Below, one piece after another: positions 1 to 7,158 of a stretch of 14,310 nt of DNA. The stretch comes from Stramenopiles sp. TOSAG23-3. Its lineage: Eukaryota > Sar. A model generated the notes under the pieces. That model had not been told where the DNA came from and ran no database searches. It saw only the letters and a program-made list of their open reading frames with translations. Numbering within the stretch: position 1 is the first letter of the stretch; each line of letters starts with the position of its first letter. Where the stretch lies: assembly GCA_900128585.1 (NCBI GenBank), contig LT642484.1, positions 1-14,310 of the forward strand, given 5' to 3'. The position numbers were made by a program, and so were the translations under genes.

Positions 1-433
1 CAGAGCTGGCTTAGATACATCATCATCAGCAGGGATAAAATATAATAATAATTTTTTTAAAAAAATAAAAAAAATTATAATACATTATACAGTAATATAA
101 TTTTTTTTAGATTATACAGTAGTACTGTAGTATAATATTATTAATAATATATATTTTTTTTTCATTCATCTTTCTTCTTCTTCTCATTATTTTTTTTTTT
201 TATTATTTACTTGGTACCGGTACCTTGGTATTATTAGCTAATAAAAATTATTATTATAAAATAATAATAATAATAAATATAAAATACCAATTCAATATCG
301 TCTTCTTCTTTTTTTTGTTTCTTTCTGGTATTAATTATTATATTAGGACAAATCTACTTACGATTGGAAACGAAACGGTTAGATAGATTAGGTGTACCGT
401 TTTTGGTTGTTCCTGGTGGGAGTCTGCGTGTGT
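1..433. other. AT-rich intergenic region upstream of the PDZ/PA gene
   Basis: No gene is visible. The stretch consists of A/T runs, ATT-type microsatellites and TTC-rich tracts, typical of the spacers in this window. It holds one perfect GGTACC palindrome (listed separately) and a short near-palindrome around 113-127. The gene that follows starts at 472, so promoter and 5' leader must lie here, but I see no convincing core promoter element. Confidence 0.7.
213..224. repeat. GGTACCGGTACC palindrome (cluster 1)
   Basis: A perfect 12-bp palindrome made of two GGTACC units head to tail, in otherwise A/T-rich sequence about 250 bp before the PDZ/PA start codon. The same GGTACC core recurs in three other spacer clusters in this window (5427-5483, 5667-5707, 7367-7436), so it looks like one copy of a genome-wide short element. 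Function is unknown. Confidence 0.6.
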
Positions 434-493
434 ATGGGTTTTCATTTCATTCTTGGCTTCGTTTTATCAGCATGGCGGGGAGTGCAGGGTTAA
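434..493 (+). promoter_or_regulatory. uORF overlapping the start of the PDZ/PA gene
   Basis: ATG at 434 opens a 19-codon reading frame in a different frame from the main gene. It ends with TAA at 491-493, so it runs through the main start codon at 472. The last A of its stop codon is the first base of an in-frame ATG of the main ORF (493-495), giving a TAATG junction suited to termination-reinitiation. Reinitiation there would give a protein seven residues shorter that still has a good signal peptide. Whether the uORF is in the mRNA depends on the unknown transcription start. Confidence 0.35.
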
Positions 494-2511
494 TGGGTTG
501 CGTAGTGGTTGTGCTTTTGGGCATTCTGGGGCTGGTTAGGGCAGTGCCTGTTCGGTACAAAGAGTATTTTGACTCCAAAGAGCCGATGGGGATGAAGCTG
601 TCCAACAGCTTGGTGGTGCTTGGTTTCGCAACTCCTCGGCGTGGGCAAATTCTAGTGGCAGAGGCCAAAGGGACGATACGGATGGGGGACAAAATTGTGA
701 GCGTCAACGGGGAGGCCGTCCACACCTTGCGCTTGAACGCGTTTTTGAAGGTTTTGAAAGAAGCAACGCTGCCTCGCACCATAGAGTTTGAAGGGGAGCG
801 CTTGCACAAGGAAATTGATGCCAGCCATGGCTTTTTAAAATTGACCAAGCCTGAAAATGCAGGCCACCACCACGGGGGAGCGGGCACGGCCGAGGCGGAC
901 CCAAAAGATGATCTGTACGAACGGGTCGTCCCGTCGTTCCGCATAACGTTCCCAGGGAATGATTTGGTGGGGATTCAGTTTGCTGGGGACGCGAATTCTA
1001 CAGTCGTTGGTTTTTCGCGGAGTGCTCGCAACGCGTTGCGGGCGGCAGAGAAAAATGGGGGCATTCGTATTGGGGATGTGCTGTTGGCTGTAAATAACCA
1101 GGAAGTTGACCGTCTGAACCTCCACGAATTGATTCAATCTGTAGAAAAGGCGGCGCAGCCAAGGGTCCTCACGTTCGTTCGCCACGAGTCCGTCTACAAA
1201 CGAAGGCATGCGGTGGGTGCGGATGAAAACGGTTCGCCATTGGCGTTTGAGCATATAGATGTCAGCAGCAGCACCTTTCCGGAGGAGGGGCATCATGTTC
1301 GGATCGTAAGGGCGGCGTTTGGCCCTCTCCCTGGGTGCGGTCAACGCCGTCTGGTGCTCGCCGAGCCGATTCACGGCTGTGGAGATATCCAAGATTCCGG
1401 CGAAGCATCGGAGGCTGTGAAAGGTTCGTTTGTTGTTGTGGCGCGTGGGCATTGCTCGTTCACTGCTAAAGCGCGCTTGGCGCAGGATAGGGGGGCGGAG
1501 GGCATTGTTGTAGTTAATGGGCCTTCCCAACCGCTCGTACGGATGCCTTTTGAGGAAGGCACGGACGTTAGTGACATTCGGGTCGTGGCGGTAATGGCAG
1601 AGCACTCGTTGATGGAGAGCATGATTCATGCAAAAAGTGCTACGAATACAAACCATTTGTTGGGGAAGATAGTGGTATCAGGGGACTGCCTACGCGGGGA
1701 TGGTAGACTTAGAAAGGGTACAGAGGAATCCTTCGTCGACCTCGAACCCAGAGAGGAGGACGCGGAAGACGTCGAGCGCGTGGCGTTCATAAGGGAGGGC
1801 GACACTACGCTGTTCATAATCCCCAAGCACAAAGTCGAGCACGGCATGGACGGTGGGGTAGTGCTTCTCCAGTCGCCCAACAGTGGCCCAATGGAGCTCT
1901 GGAACGGCAGGGGGGTGGAATTTGTTGCTGCCCAGATAGGGCCAAAGGTGGCAGAGCAGAGCGGATCCTTGATTCTTGCAAAAAATACGTCCCCCTGTGG
2001 TCCCTACGAATCCGTTCAGAGCCTTCGTGGTCTGAAATTCCTTGTGCTCCCCAACGAACCAGCGTGCGCATCTAGAGTAGTGGAACAAATGCAAAATGCT
2101 GGGAACGCTGGTGCCGATGTTATAGTTTTCCCCACTTCTACTGACTTTCTTGCGCCATTGATTATTCCGGAGTCCATGCCGAGCAAAATAGACATCCCTA
2201 TCTTGCAAATTACTGCGCACGCCGGAATGCACCTGGTGGAGTTTTTGCAATCGGTGGGAAATGTTGCAAAAGCAAATATTGTACCAGACACTTTTGTAAA
2301 GAACCAATGGTCAGCGTTGAGACCCATGGCGGACCAAACCGTTTGGCCCCACACAGAAAAACAACGAAAACGCCTCTATTACCGATTATTGAAAGTGCAC
2401 CATTCTGAACTTGTCAGTGGAAGCATCGATAGAGAATTTGCCGTGGAAAAGGCGTACAAAGCTGCTGATGATTTTTGGACTCTAACACAGACTCATGGTG
2501 GTGAACTTTGA
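472..2511 (+). CDS. Secreted or lumenal protein with two PDZ-like and two PA-like domains
   Basis: The 679-residue protein begins with a clear signal peptide: residues 1-24 are a short n-region, a Val/Leu-rich core and an LVRA cleavage-like end. I start at 472 because the open frame upstream (to 364) has only a TTG and would bury the signal peptide. PDZ-like 1 spans about 39-107 (GDKIVSVNGEAV at 72-83). A linker with HHH at 132-134 follows. PDZ-like 2 spans about 154-237 (GDVLLAVNNQEV at 201-212). PA-like 1 is about 274-386, with AAFGP near 281 and the GHCSFTAKA segment near 326 that is typical of protease-associated domains. PA-like 2 is about 462-594 (WNGRGVEFV, later AGADVIVF). No protease motif or second membrane segment is visible, so this looks like a binding or scaffold protein of the secretory pathway or surface rather than an enzyme. 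Domain families are assigned by motif; the exact role is unknown. Confidence 0.85.
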   Translation: MAGSAGLMGCVVVVLLGILGLVRAVPVRYKEYFDSKEPMGMKLSNSLVVLGFATPRRGQILVAEAKGTIRMGDKIVSVNGEAVHTLRLNAFLKVLKEATLPRTIEFEGERLHKEIDASHGFLKLTKPENAGHHHGGAGTAEADPKDDLYERVVPSFRITFPGNDLVGIQFAGDANSTVVGFSRSARNALRAAEKNGGIRIGDVLLAVNNQEVDRLNLHELIQSVEKAAQPRVLTFVRHESVYKRRHAVGADENGSPLAFEHIDVSSSTFPEEGHHVRIVRAAFGPLPGCGQRRLVLAEPIHGCGDIQDSGEASEAVKGSFVVVARGHCSFTAKARLAQDRGAEGIVVVNGPSQPLVRMPFEEGTDVSDIRVVAVMAEHSLMESMIHAKSATNTNHLLGKIVVSGDCLRGDGRLRKGTEESFVDLEPREEDAEDVERVAFIREGDTTLFIIPKHKVEHGMDGGVVLLQSPNSGPMELWNGRGVEFVAAQIGPKVAEQSGSLILAKNTSPCGPYESVQSLRGLKFLVLPNEPACASRVVEQMQNAGNAGADVIVFPTSTDFLAPLIIPESMPSKIDIPILQITAHAGMHLVEFLQSVGNVAKANIVPDTFVKNQWSALRPMADQTVWPHTEKQRKRLYYRLLKVHHSELVSGSIDREFAVEKAYKAADDFWTLTQTHGGEL

Positions 2512-3027
2512 AGCCATAATGATTATATAACAGTCGTCTTTGAATAGGAACTTTTAAACAACCGACTTCCTTCTTTCTTTTTATTGGATTTATAGTTTCT
2601 TCTAGTTTAAAGAACTCACGCACTCACAAAAAGTATAAATTATATAGATAATATTATCATAATTTGTATACTGAAACTATATATTTATATATAATATTCC
2701 TTACTATTTAAGGTAATAGCTAAAAATGCAGGTAGGGACACTTTTCAGTTGCAGGTAGGAAGTGAAAAGATGAACTACCCCAATGCAATGCAATCTTTTA
2801 ACAGCAACATAGTATGGATTTGATGCGTACTTCAATTCGACTAATTTGATATATGTGGCGCAAATTGTCCTCATAAAATAATTAACAGCAGGTACAGAGT
2901 ATCAAGTATGACCTCGTAATTGATTCATTTGTTTCTTCCTTCCTTCCATTTTTTTAATTTATCTTATGCTGTATAATGTAAAATTATTGAAGGTTCACGT
3001 TTCACATTTCTTCTTTTTTCTCCCAAA
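2512..3027. other. Intergenic region after the PDZ/PA gene
   Basis: AT-rich sequence presumably holding the 3' end of the PDZ/PA transcript. A 9-bp direct repeat GCAGGTAGG occurs twice near 2729-2760, and CTTTTCA / TGAAAAG arms around 2745-2770 could pair. I find no RNA gene and no ORF with coding character. Confidence 0.5.
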
Positions 3028-3200
3028 ATGAATATTCCTCGAACGTCTATTCCAATACTAAACCCCTGTTATCCAATTGCCACGTCGCATATTTGGAAGA
3101 TGGCAACTTCATCATATCATCATCAACATCATCGATATGACTGAGGAGAGTGGTGCACGTCGTATTTATACACGTAGCGCGCACTTCATGCATATACAAT
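3028..3200 (+). promoter_or_regulatory. Likely promoter region of the PDCD4-motif microprotein gene
   Basis: Less AT-rich than its surroundings. It contains a CCAAT box (3073-3077), two exact CACGTCG motifs (3081-3087 and 3156-3162; ACGT-core, bZIP-type), a related CACGTAG at 3171-3177, and a TATTTATA stretch at 3163-3170 about 160 bp before the start codon. The order CCAAT, ACGT motifs, TATA-like box is what a promoter would show, but this is pattern only. A 38-codon ORF (3028-3144, ATG with AAA before it) overlaps the same sequence; I see nothing recognisable in its product and treat it as chance. Confidence 0.35.
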
Positions 3201-3211
3201 TTTAAAAGAGT

Positions 3212-3289
3212 ATGTCGAAAGGTAAATATTCAATCAACCAATTCAACCCAAAAGAAACAGAAGCAAAAGCAAAACGCAAAATAAAATAA
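3212..3289 (+). promoter_or_regulatory. 25-codon Lys-rich uORF upstream of the microprotein
   Basis: ATG at 3212 opens 25 codons ending in TAA at 3287-3289. It is in frame with the microprotein ATG at 3329 and separated from it by the stop and 13 further codons. The encoded peptide begins MSKGKYSINQF and is then Lys-rich, largely because the leader is A-rich. If the leader starts near the TATTTATA at 3163-3170, this uORF would be in the mRNA. No homology recognised. Confidence 0.3.
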
Positions 3290-3328
3290 AATCAACTGAA
3301 CGACTAACGAAACAACAACAACTACACA

Positions 3329-3496
3329 ATGCCACGCAAACAAGCTCCAAAGACGGATAGACAAAGCAAAAATGGTGCGCGCCGGGGTGTAAAGAAGAAT
3401 GGGGCAGGAAGAAACAACTGGGGAATGGCCGGCGACGAAAGGATGCCGGCCTCCATGGATAGAAATGACCCAAACTATGACTCTGGGAATGAGTAA
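3329..3496 (+). CDS. 55-residue microprotein carrying the PDCD4-type ribosome-binding motif
   Basis: A short single-exon ORF with a good start context (ACAATG after a CA-rich leader). The protein is very basic at residues 1-28 (MPRKQ, RRGVKKN), followed by GAGRNNWG (25-32) and an acidic end with DPNYDSG (47-53). Basic tract, G-A-G, NWG/xWG and DPNYD in that order is the arrangement found ahead of the MA3 domains in PDCD4 and plant MRF-type proteins. In PDCD4 this N-terminal region contacts the 40S subunit. Here the stop comes directly after the motif and no MA3 domain is encoded downstream on this strand. A GTAAG sequence overlaps the stop codon (3493-3497), so a splice donor is possible. The two AG acceptors I tried (3541 and 3562) give either an immediate stop or 23 more residues with no MA3 character. 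Function as a small translation or ribosome factor is inference. Confidence 0.75.
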   Translation: MPRKQAPKTDRQSKNGARRGVKKNGAGRNNWGMAGDERMPASMDRNDPNYDSGNE

Positions 3497-3800
3497 GCAT
3501 AGTTTGGCCTCTCAGGCCGCGTACTGTTGCTTGTCCTCCAGTTGACCGCGGGTTGACTGCAGAAGCATAAACGCCGCACTCGGATACCTCGAACATCCTG
3601 TATATAGAAGAATATTTTTTTGGCAGAGTGCTTTAGTTTTTTATACGTTCCTCCGCTCCACCCTGAAAGGATGTGGCTGTCGTTTTGAGTTGAACCCTGT
3701 GACGTCAGATTAGACGGGTCGATTAAGTCTTTATGTCCGTTCGTTACAGTATACATTAATATTACTTTTTGAACAAAATAGTTTTGTGTTTCTCATAAGA
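3497..3800. other. Convergent intergenic region
   Basis: This ~300-bp spacer lies between the 3' ends of the microprotein (+) and ankyrin (-) genes, so it should contain both 3' UTRs. The first part (to about 3600) is fairly GC-balanced and includes CTCAGGCC and a pyrimidine-rich TTGCTTGTCCTCCAG. No further coding sequence or RNA gene is evident on either strand. Confidence 0.5.
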
Positions 3801-5198
3801 TTACTTCATATTAAACCCTCGGTTGCCAAGAAGCCCTCTCTTGAACGCATCGACGGCAAGTTTGGCCGGCTCGGGCTTCTCCTTCTCTTTTGGTGACAAA
3901 TCCTTTGCTCCGCTCTGGGTTTTTTTCAACACCCTCGCCACTTTCCATTTCTGCTTCAACCGACTCCATTTCGATTGAGACCTCTTTTCCTCGTCAACTG
4001 CAATTTCTCTCCCTGCTGCTGCCCCTTTTTGTCGGTCCTCAAGGTACCGTATCACCCATGATGGATCAAGCTTCTCTGGAACTTGAATTTCTACTATAAT
4101 CTTTTCTGTTTTGTTCGTCTTTGTTATATCGTCGATGGTGCCATCTTCATCGTGACCAATGGCCTTTTCAACGCTGAACGCTACCACATTGGGCGAAAGC
4201 TGTTTAATGCCAGACAAATGTTCTAAGGGATACTTCCGCTGGCACCACTGGAATCCAAAATCTCCAACCCTGTGCCTCATCTCGATGTCGAACAGATGCA
4301 AAGGGATTTCAAGGCTTGATTTGCGATACCGAGGTTTTGGCCGAGTAAAGTGAAGTGTCTTCCCAAAGAACACCTCAATTTCATCTGCTAAAATCTGTGC
4401 GGTCAGATTTGTTTCTGATTTTTTTATAAACTCCACCAGGTCGTCCCTCCACTCGAATTCATCGCGCTTCGCGCGTATGACATCTATCAAATACTGGCCC
4501 GCCCCGTTCTTTATGGACAAATTGGCACCCCTTCCAACAAAAAACTTCAGCATGTCTACATGAGCATACTCCGCACAGTACATGATTGGAGTCCACCCCC
4601 AATTGTCTTGTGCATTTATGTCGGCTTTGTAGTTAAGCAAAATCTCTGCCACGTTTCGATGGCCACAAATGCATGACACATGGAGCGCCGTCCGGCTGTA
4701 AAACTGAGCGGGCGTTCTTAGGTCTGCCGTAATCGCGCCGCCTACTTTATTTAGAATCTTTTTCACCTGTTTAACATTGCCGTCTCTTGCCGCTGCGTGT
4801 ATTCCTGTGTACGGGGCATCGGCCATCTTCTGCAAAGGACCCTTTTTTTTGTCTCGATGACGATTGAAAACTGCAAATGTACCCTCGTCAATTGACGTTT
4901 TCGTTTCTCTGTAACGATGCTTACTGGCTTCGCCTTCGTCGGCCTTCTCTTCACTTTTCTGAGTATCTTCGCCGGCCTCATCGTAAGTCTGCCCCTCGCC
5001 GTTATTCTCCCCTTCCTCTAACATTTCACCCCCGTTTCCTTCTACTGCCTCGCCCTCCATTTGAATTGTAATGTGGCCAGTCTTTTCCTCCACCCCTTCG
5101 CTGGTCTTTCCTTCAACTAGTGCGTTACGCGTCTCCTTCACGGGGGGCTGGCCGACCGTCTCTTCTCCCTCACCAACAACGTTGTCACTTTCAAGCAT
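3801..5198 (-). CDS. Ankyrin-repeat protein with acidic N-terminus and unrecognised C-terminal domain
   Basis: The product has 465 residues and no signal peptide or membrane segment, so it is probably cytosolic. Residues 1-95 are Glu/Gly-rich and likely disordered. Ankyrin repeats cover about 130-232: YTGIHAAARDGNVKQV, then SRTALHVSCICGHRNVAEIL with ADINAQDN, then GWTPIMYCAEYAHVDMLKFF with GANLSIKNG. The segment 262-395 is compact. It holds FDIEMRHRVGDFGFQWCQ near 303-320, then strands ending in KIIVEIQVPE and a helix SWVIRYLEDRQKG (380-392). A run of strands closed by an amphipathic helix resembles the end of a PH-like fold, but I cannot assign a family. Residues 400-447 are Lys-rich. An internal Met at 125 directly precedes the repeats, but the upstream frame is open and compositionally consistent with a tail, so I keep the first ATG. 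It is transcribed divergently from the gene at 6010. Confidence 0.85.
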   Translation of the reverse strand: MLESDNVVGEGEETVGQPPVKETRNALVEGKTSEGVEEKTGHITIQMEGEAVEGNGGEMLEEGENNGEGQTYDEAGEDTQKSEEKADEGEASKHRYRETKTSIDEGTFAVFNRHRDKKKGPLQKMADAPYTGIHAAARDGNVKQVKKILNKVGGAITADLRTPAQFYSRTALHVSCICGHRNVAEILLNYKADINAQDNWGWTPIMYCAEYAHVDMLKFFVGRGANLSIKNGAGQYLIDVIRAKRDEFEWRDDLVEFIKKSETNLTAQILADEIEVFFGKTLHFTRPKPRYRKSSLEIPLHLFDIEMRHRVGDFGFQWCQRKYPLEHLSGIKQLSPNVVAFSVEKAIGHDEDGTIDDITKTNKTEKIIVEIQVPEKLDPSWVIRYLEDRQKGAAAGREIAVDEEKRSQSKWSRLKQKWKVARVLKKTQSGAKDLSPKEKEKPEPAKLAVDAFKRGLLGNRGFNMK

Positions 5199-5426
5199 TT
5201 ATTCTTTGACCATATATTATATATAAGTCTTCCCGGTATACGCGGCTGGGGTGTAACTAAACAAAAAAGTCGTGTAATTCAGTAAATTTGAAACTTAACT
5301 TGTATAAAATGAACAGCTCGAATAAATCCTTTGGTTTGGTTCACTGCGGTCGATATTATAATACTTGGTAATACTATACCCGTACGACTTGGTTTTCTCT
5401 TGTTGTTGTTTTGCATTATTATTATA

Positions 5427-5483
5427 TACCGGTTCGCGAACCGGTACAGGTACACAGTTACCAGTACGGAACCTGGTACCTGT
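5427..5483. repeat. Palindrome cluster 2: TACCGGTTCG/CGAACCGGTA and GGTACC units
   Basis: Positions 5427-5446 form a perfect 20-bp palindrome (TACCGGTTCG plus its reverse complement). Immediately to the right, ACAGGTAC (5446-5453) and GTACCTGT (5476-5483) are 8-bp inverted arms around a 22-bp loop, and a GGTACC lies at 5475-5480. The words match those in clusters 1, 3 and 4. The cluster sits about 230 bp from the ankyrin start and 530 bp from the next gene. Confidence 0.65.
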
Positions 5484-5666
5484 GACCCACTTCAAGATTC
5501 AAGAGCAACACAGCAGCAATAATTATTTTCAGATGATAATATTTGAGATCCGTTTTAGTTTTCCTTGCTATACTCCAGAGCTGTAGTGCTGTAGTAATAG
5601 AATAATAATAATTTAAATTACACAGCATCCATTACAATAAAAACGGACAATAATAAAAGTGATGCG

Positions 5667-5707
5667 GTACGGGTATTAATATTAATACCCGTACAGGTAC
5701 AGGTACC
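5667..5707. repeat. Palindrome cluster 3: 28-bp perfect palindrome plus GTACAGGTACAGGTACC
   Basis: Positions 5667-5694 form a perfect 28-bp palindrome (left arm GTACGGGTATTAAT, right arm its reverse complement, no spacer). It is followed by three overlapping GTAC words ending in GGTACC (5702-5707). A perfect palindrome of this length could extrude as a cruciform or bind a dimeric factor. It lies in the divergent promoter region upstream of the gene at 6010. Confidence 0.7.
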
Positions 5708-6009
5708 ACCGATACAAAAGAGCACCGCACCGTGAACCCCGTGATGATGAACTATTATACTACTTGGTAGTACTACACCCGGTCGGAATAGATCATCATC
5801 ATCAATCATCATCATGGAACGAAGGTAGTAAAAGAAGAGGAGAGTTGCTACAATTACAGGATGTACCGCATGAATAGAAAATTGCTTGTCGTATTTCTTT
5901 ATAAGCGTTTGTTGGACGGAGAGAATTTAAAGAAAAACATCGCACGCTAGCCAAGTAAGAAGACGTGGGGCAAGAACAAAAAAGAAACATCTTATAGCAA
6001 TAGTACACC

Positions 6010-7158
6010 ATGATACCGCGTACAATAAAGCTTGAGGGGAGCGCCAGAAAGTACAAGGCAGTGTTGGACGCACGTGTTAAGCAGCAGGAAGTATCCCGAA
6101 AACGACGCGAGGTCCTGATGTCTTTGGCGTCTGATTGTATTAGTGGCAAGCAGAAAAAGTTCGGAGGTCGATTTGCGAAACCGTCTCGAAGAAATAAGAT
6201 AATTCTTTCTCATATAGTAGCTTTTGAGAAAGAACTAAAGAAGAAGAAAAACGACAATCAAAGTAATACGTCAGGGAAGACGCTTGAACCCTCGCTGGCC
6301 CTTCCTGAAGCGCCTGTAGATTTAGTTGAGCTGGAGAAGATAGACGACCCGATAAACTACGAAGACGGAGAAGAAGTGGACAGTCAGTTAATTCAAATGG
6401 AAAAAATTAGTTCGCCTGTTTCCAGGCCTATGTCGCCAACGAGACTACGGTCCACGCTTCGACGCCCGTTAAGCACAATTGCAGGACTTAGCACGCCAGG
6501 CCGCATACGGGCGTCGCGCGTAAGCGTCAAGGGGGGGGAAGCAATGGTCACGCTGATAAACTCGGGTTGCTGTTTTGATAACGTGTACTACACGTGTCAT
6601 ATAGGGGGTTACGAGAGTAATTTATCAGATCCGATGTGCAAGGCGATGGCAAAAGTGACCCTGACGCCGATAGAAGATTTATCACCTGTACTGATATGTT
6701 CCTGGATTGAGATCCCGGACAGATTACGCCGAGCTTCGTACAAAACGATTGGGGGTGCAATTTTAGGGACGATAAAATTGCGTGATGGGACGATACATTT
6801 TGAGGAGCAGGCGTGTGTAAATGTTGGAAAGATCATCCAGAGCAAACAGAGGTATGACGCGGAGCTCCAACCTATGGCCATGACAGGAATCCAACTGAAC
6901 AACCACTATTACACGTGCGATGTTCGGGGCTATTACGGGAACATCGACAACGTGGATATTCCGGTCATGATTCGAGTCGTGCTATCGAGTATAGAATCTG
7001 GGACCGCCGGGCTATCGGATAATATAATTTGGTTACCAATGCCCGATAGGTTCCGCAAATTGAATTCTCGAAAAGCGGTTGGTGAAGCAATCGTCAAATC
7101 CCTCGAATTAGTAAATGGTCCCGAGGGGCCTGAAATAAAAACTTTTCGTCGTAGTTAA
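6010..7158 (+). CDS. Unrecognised protein with a duplicated ~90-residue C-terminal module
   Basis: The product has 382 residues and no signal peptide or membrane segment. The start has a good context (ACACCATG). Residues 1-80 are strongly basic and helix-prone (KYKAVLDARVKQQEVSRKRR, later KELKKKK), suggesting nucleic-acid or coiled-coil contact. Residues 81-175 look disordered, acidic then Ser/Arg/Pro-rich (SRPMSPTRLRSTLRRP). Two copies of one module follow, about 178-266 and 288-377. Shared positions, in order, are N-x-YYTC-x3-GY-x2-N (191-204 and 298-311), V-x-L-x2-IE, W-x3-PDR-x-R (232-240 and 341-349) and G-x-AI (248-251 and 358-361). The copies are collinear with only 2-3 residue gaps, so this is a true internal duplication. 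I do not recognise the module; its alternating hydrophobic pattern suggests mainly beta structure. A chromatin, RNA or cytoskeletal role cannot be distinguished. Confidence 0.85.
   Translation: MIPRTIKLEGSARKYKAVLDARVKQQEVSRKRREVLMSLASDCISGKQKKFGGRFAKPSRRNKIILSHIVAFEKELKKKKNDNQSNTSGKTLEPSLALPEAPVDLVELEKIDDPINYEDGEEVDSQLIQMEKISSPVSRPMSPTRLRSTLRRPLSTIAGLSTPGRIRASRVSVKGGEAMVTLINSGCCFDNVYYTCHIGGYESNLSDPMCKAMAKVTLTPIEDLSPVLICSWIEIPDRLRRASYKTIGGAILGTIKLRDGTIHFEEQACVNVGKIIQSKQRYDAELQPMAMTGIQLNNHYYTCDVRGYYGNIDNVDIPVMIRVVLSSIESGTAGLSDNIIWLPMPDRFRKLNSRKAVGEAIVKSLELVNGPEGPEIKTFRRS
6565..6780 (+). repeat. Module copy 1 (core) in the duplicated-domain protein
   Basis: Protein residues 186-257. Key residues are N191, Y193-Y194-T195-C196, G200-Y201, N204, W232, P236-D237-R238, R240, G248 and A250-I251. 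Its counterpart begins about 324 bp downstream. The DNA of the two copies is strongly diverged (only short words such as ACACGTG at the YYTC site are shared), so the duplication is old and held at protein level. Confidence 0.75.
6889..7110 (+). repeat. Module copy 2 (core) in the duplicated-domain protein
   Basis: Protein residues 294-367. Key residues are N298, Y300-Y301-T302-C303, G307-Y308, N311, W341, P345-D346-R347, R349, G358 and A360-I361. It differs from copy 1 by small insertions before the Trp and near the end, and it closes the protein: only about 15 residues follow. Confidence 0.75.

Larger units (their letters stand above)
5199..6009. other. Divergent intergenic region with palindrome clusters
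   Basis: This 811-bp spacer separates two divergently transcribed genes and must hold both promoters. It is rich in A/T and in ATT/CAT microsatellites (for example CATCATCAT at 5791-5815). It contains two dense GGTACC-type palindrome clusters, listed separately. Directly after the ankyrin start on the minus strand is a TATATTATATATAAG stretch (about 5211-5228) that could be a TATA region. The last ~100 bp before 6010 are A-rich and leader-like. No gene is visible inside. Confidence 0.55.

Noticed and set aside
364-471. N-terminal extension of the PDZ/PA protein to position 364
   Set aside because: The extension would start at TTG, which is not a normal start in a nuclear gene, and would place 36 residues before a clean signal peptide that begins at the ATG at 472.
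835-1656. 273-codon minus-strand ORF within the PDZ/PA gene
   Set aside because: It is a shadow of the plus-strand gene, whose product has a signal peptide and recognisable domains; the antisense product has no recognisable features. The same applies to the antisense frame at 1690-2307.
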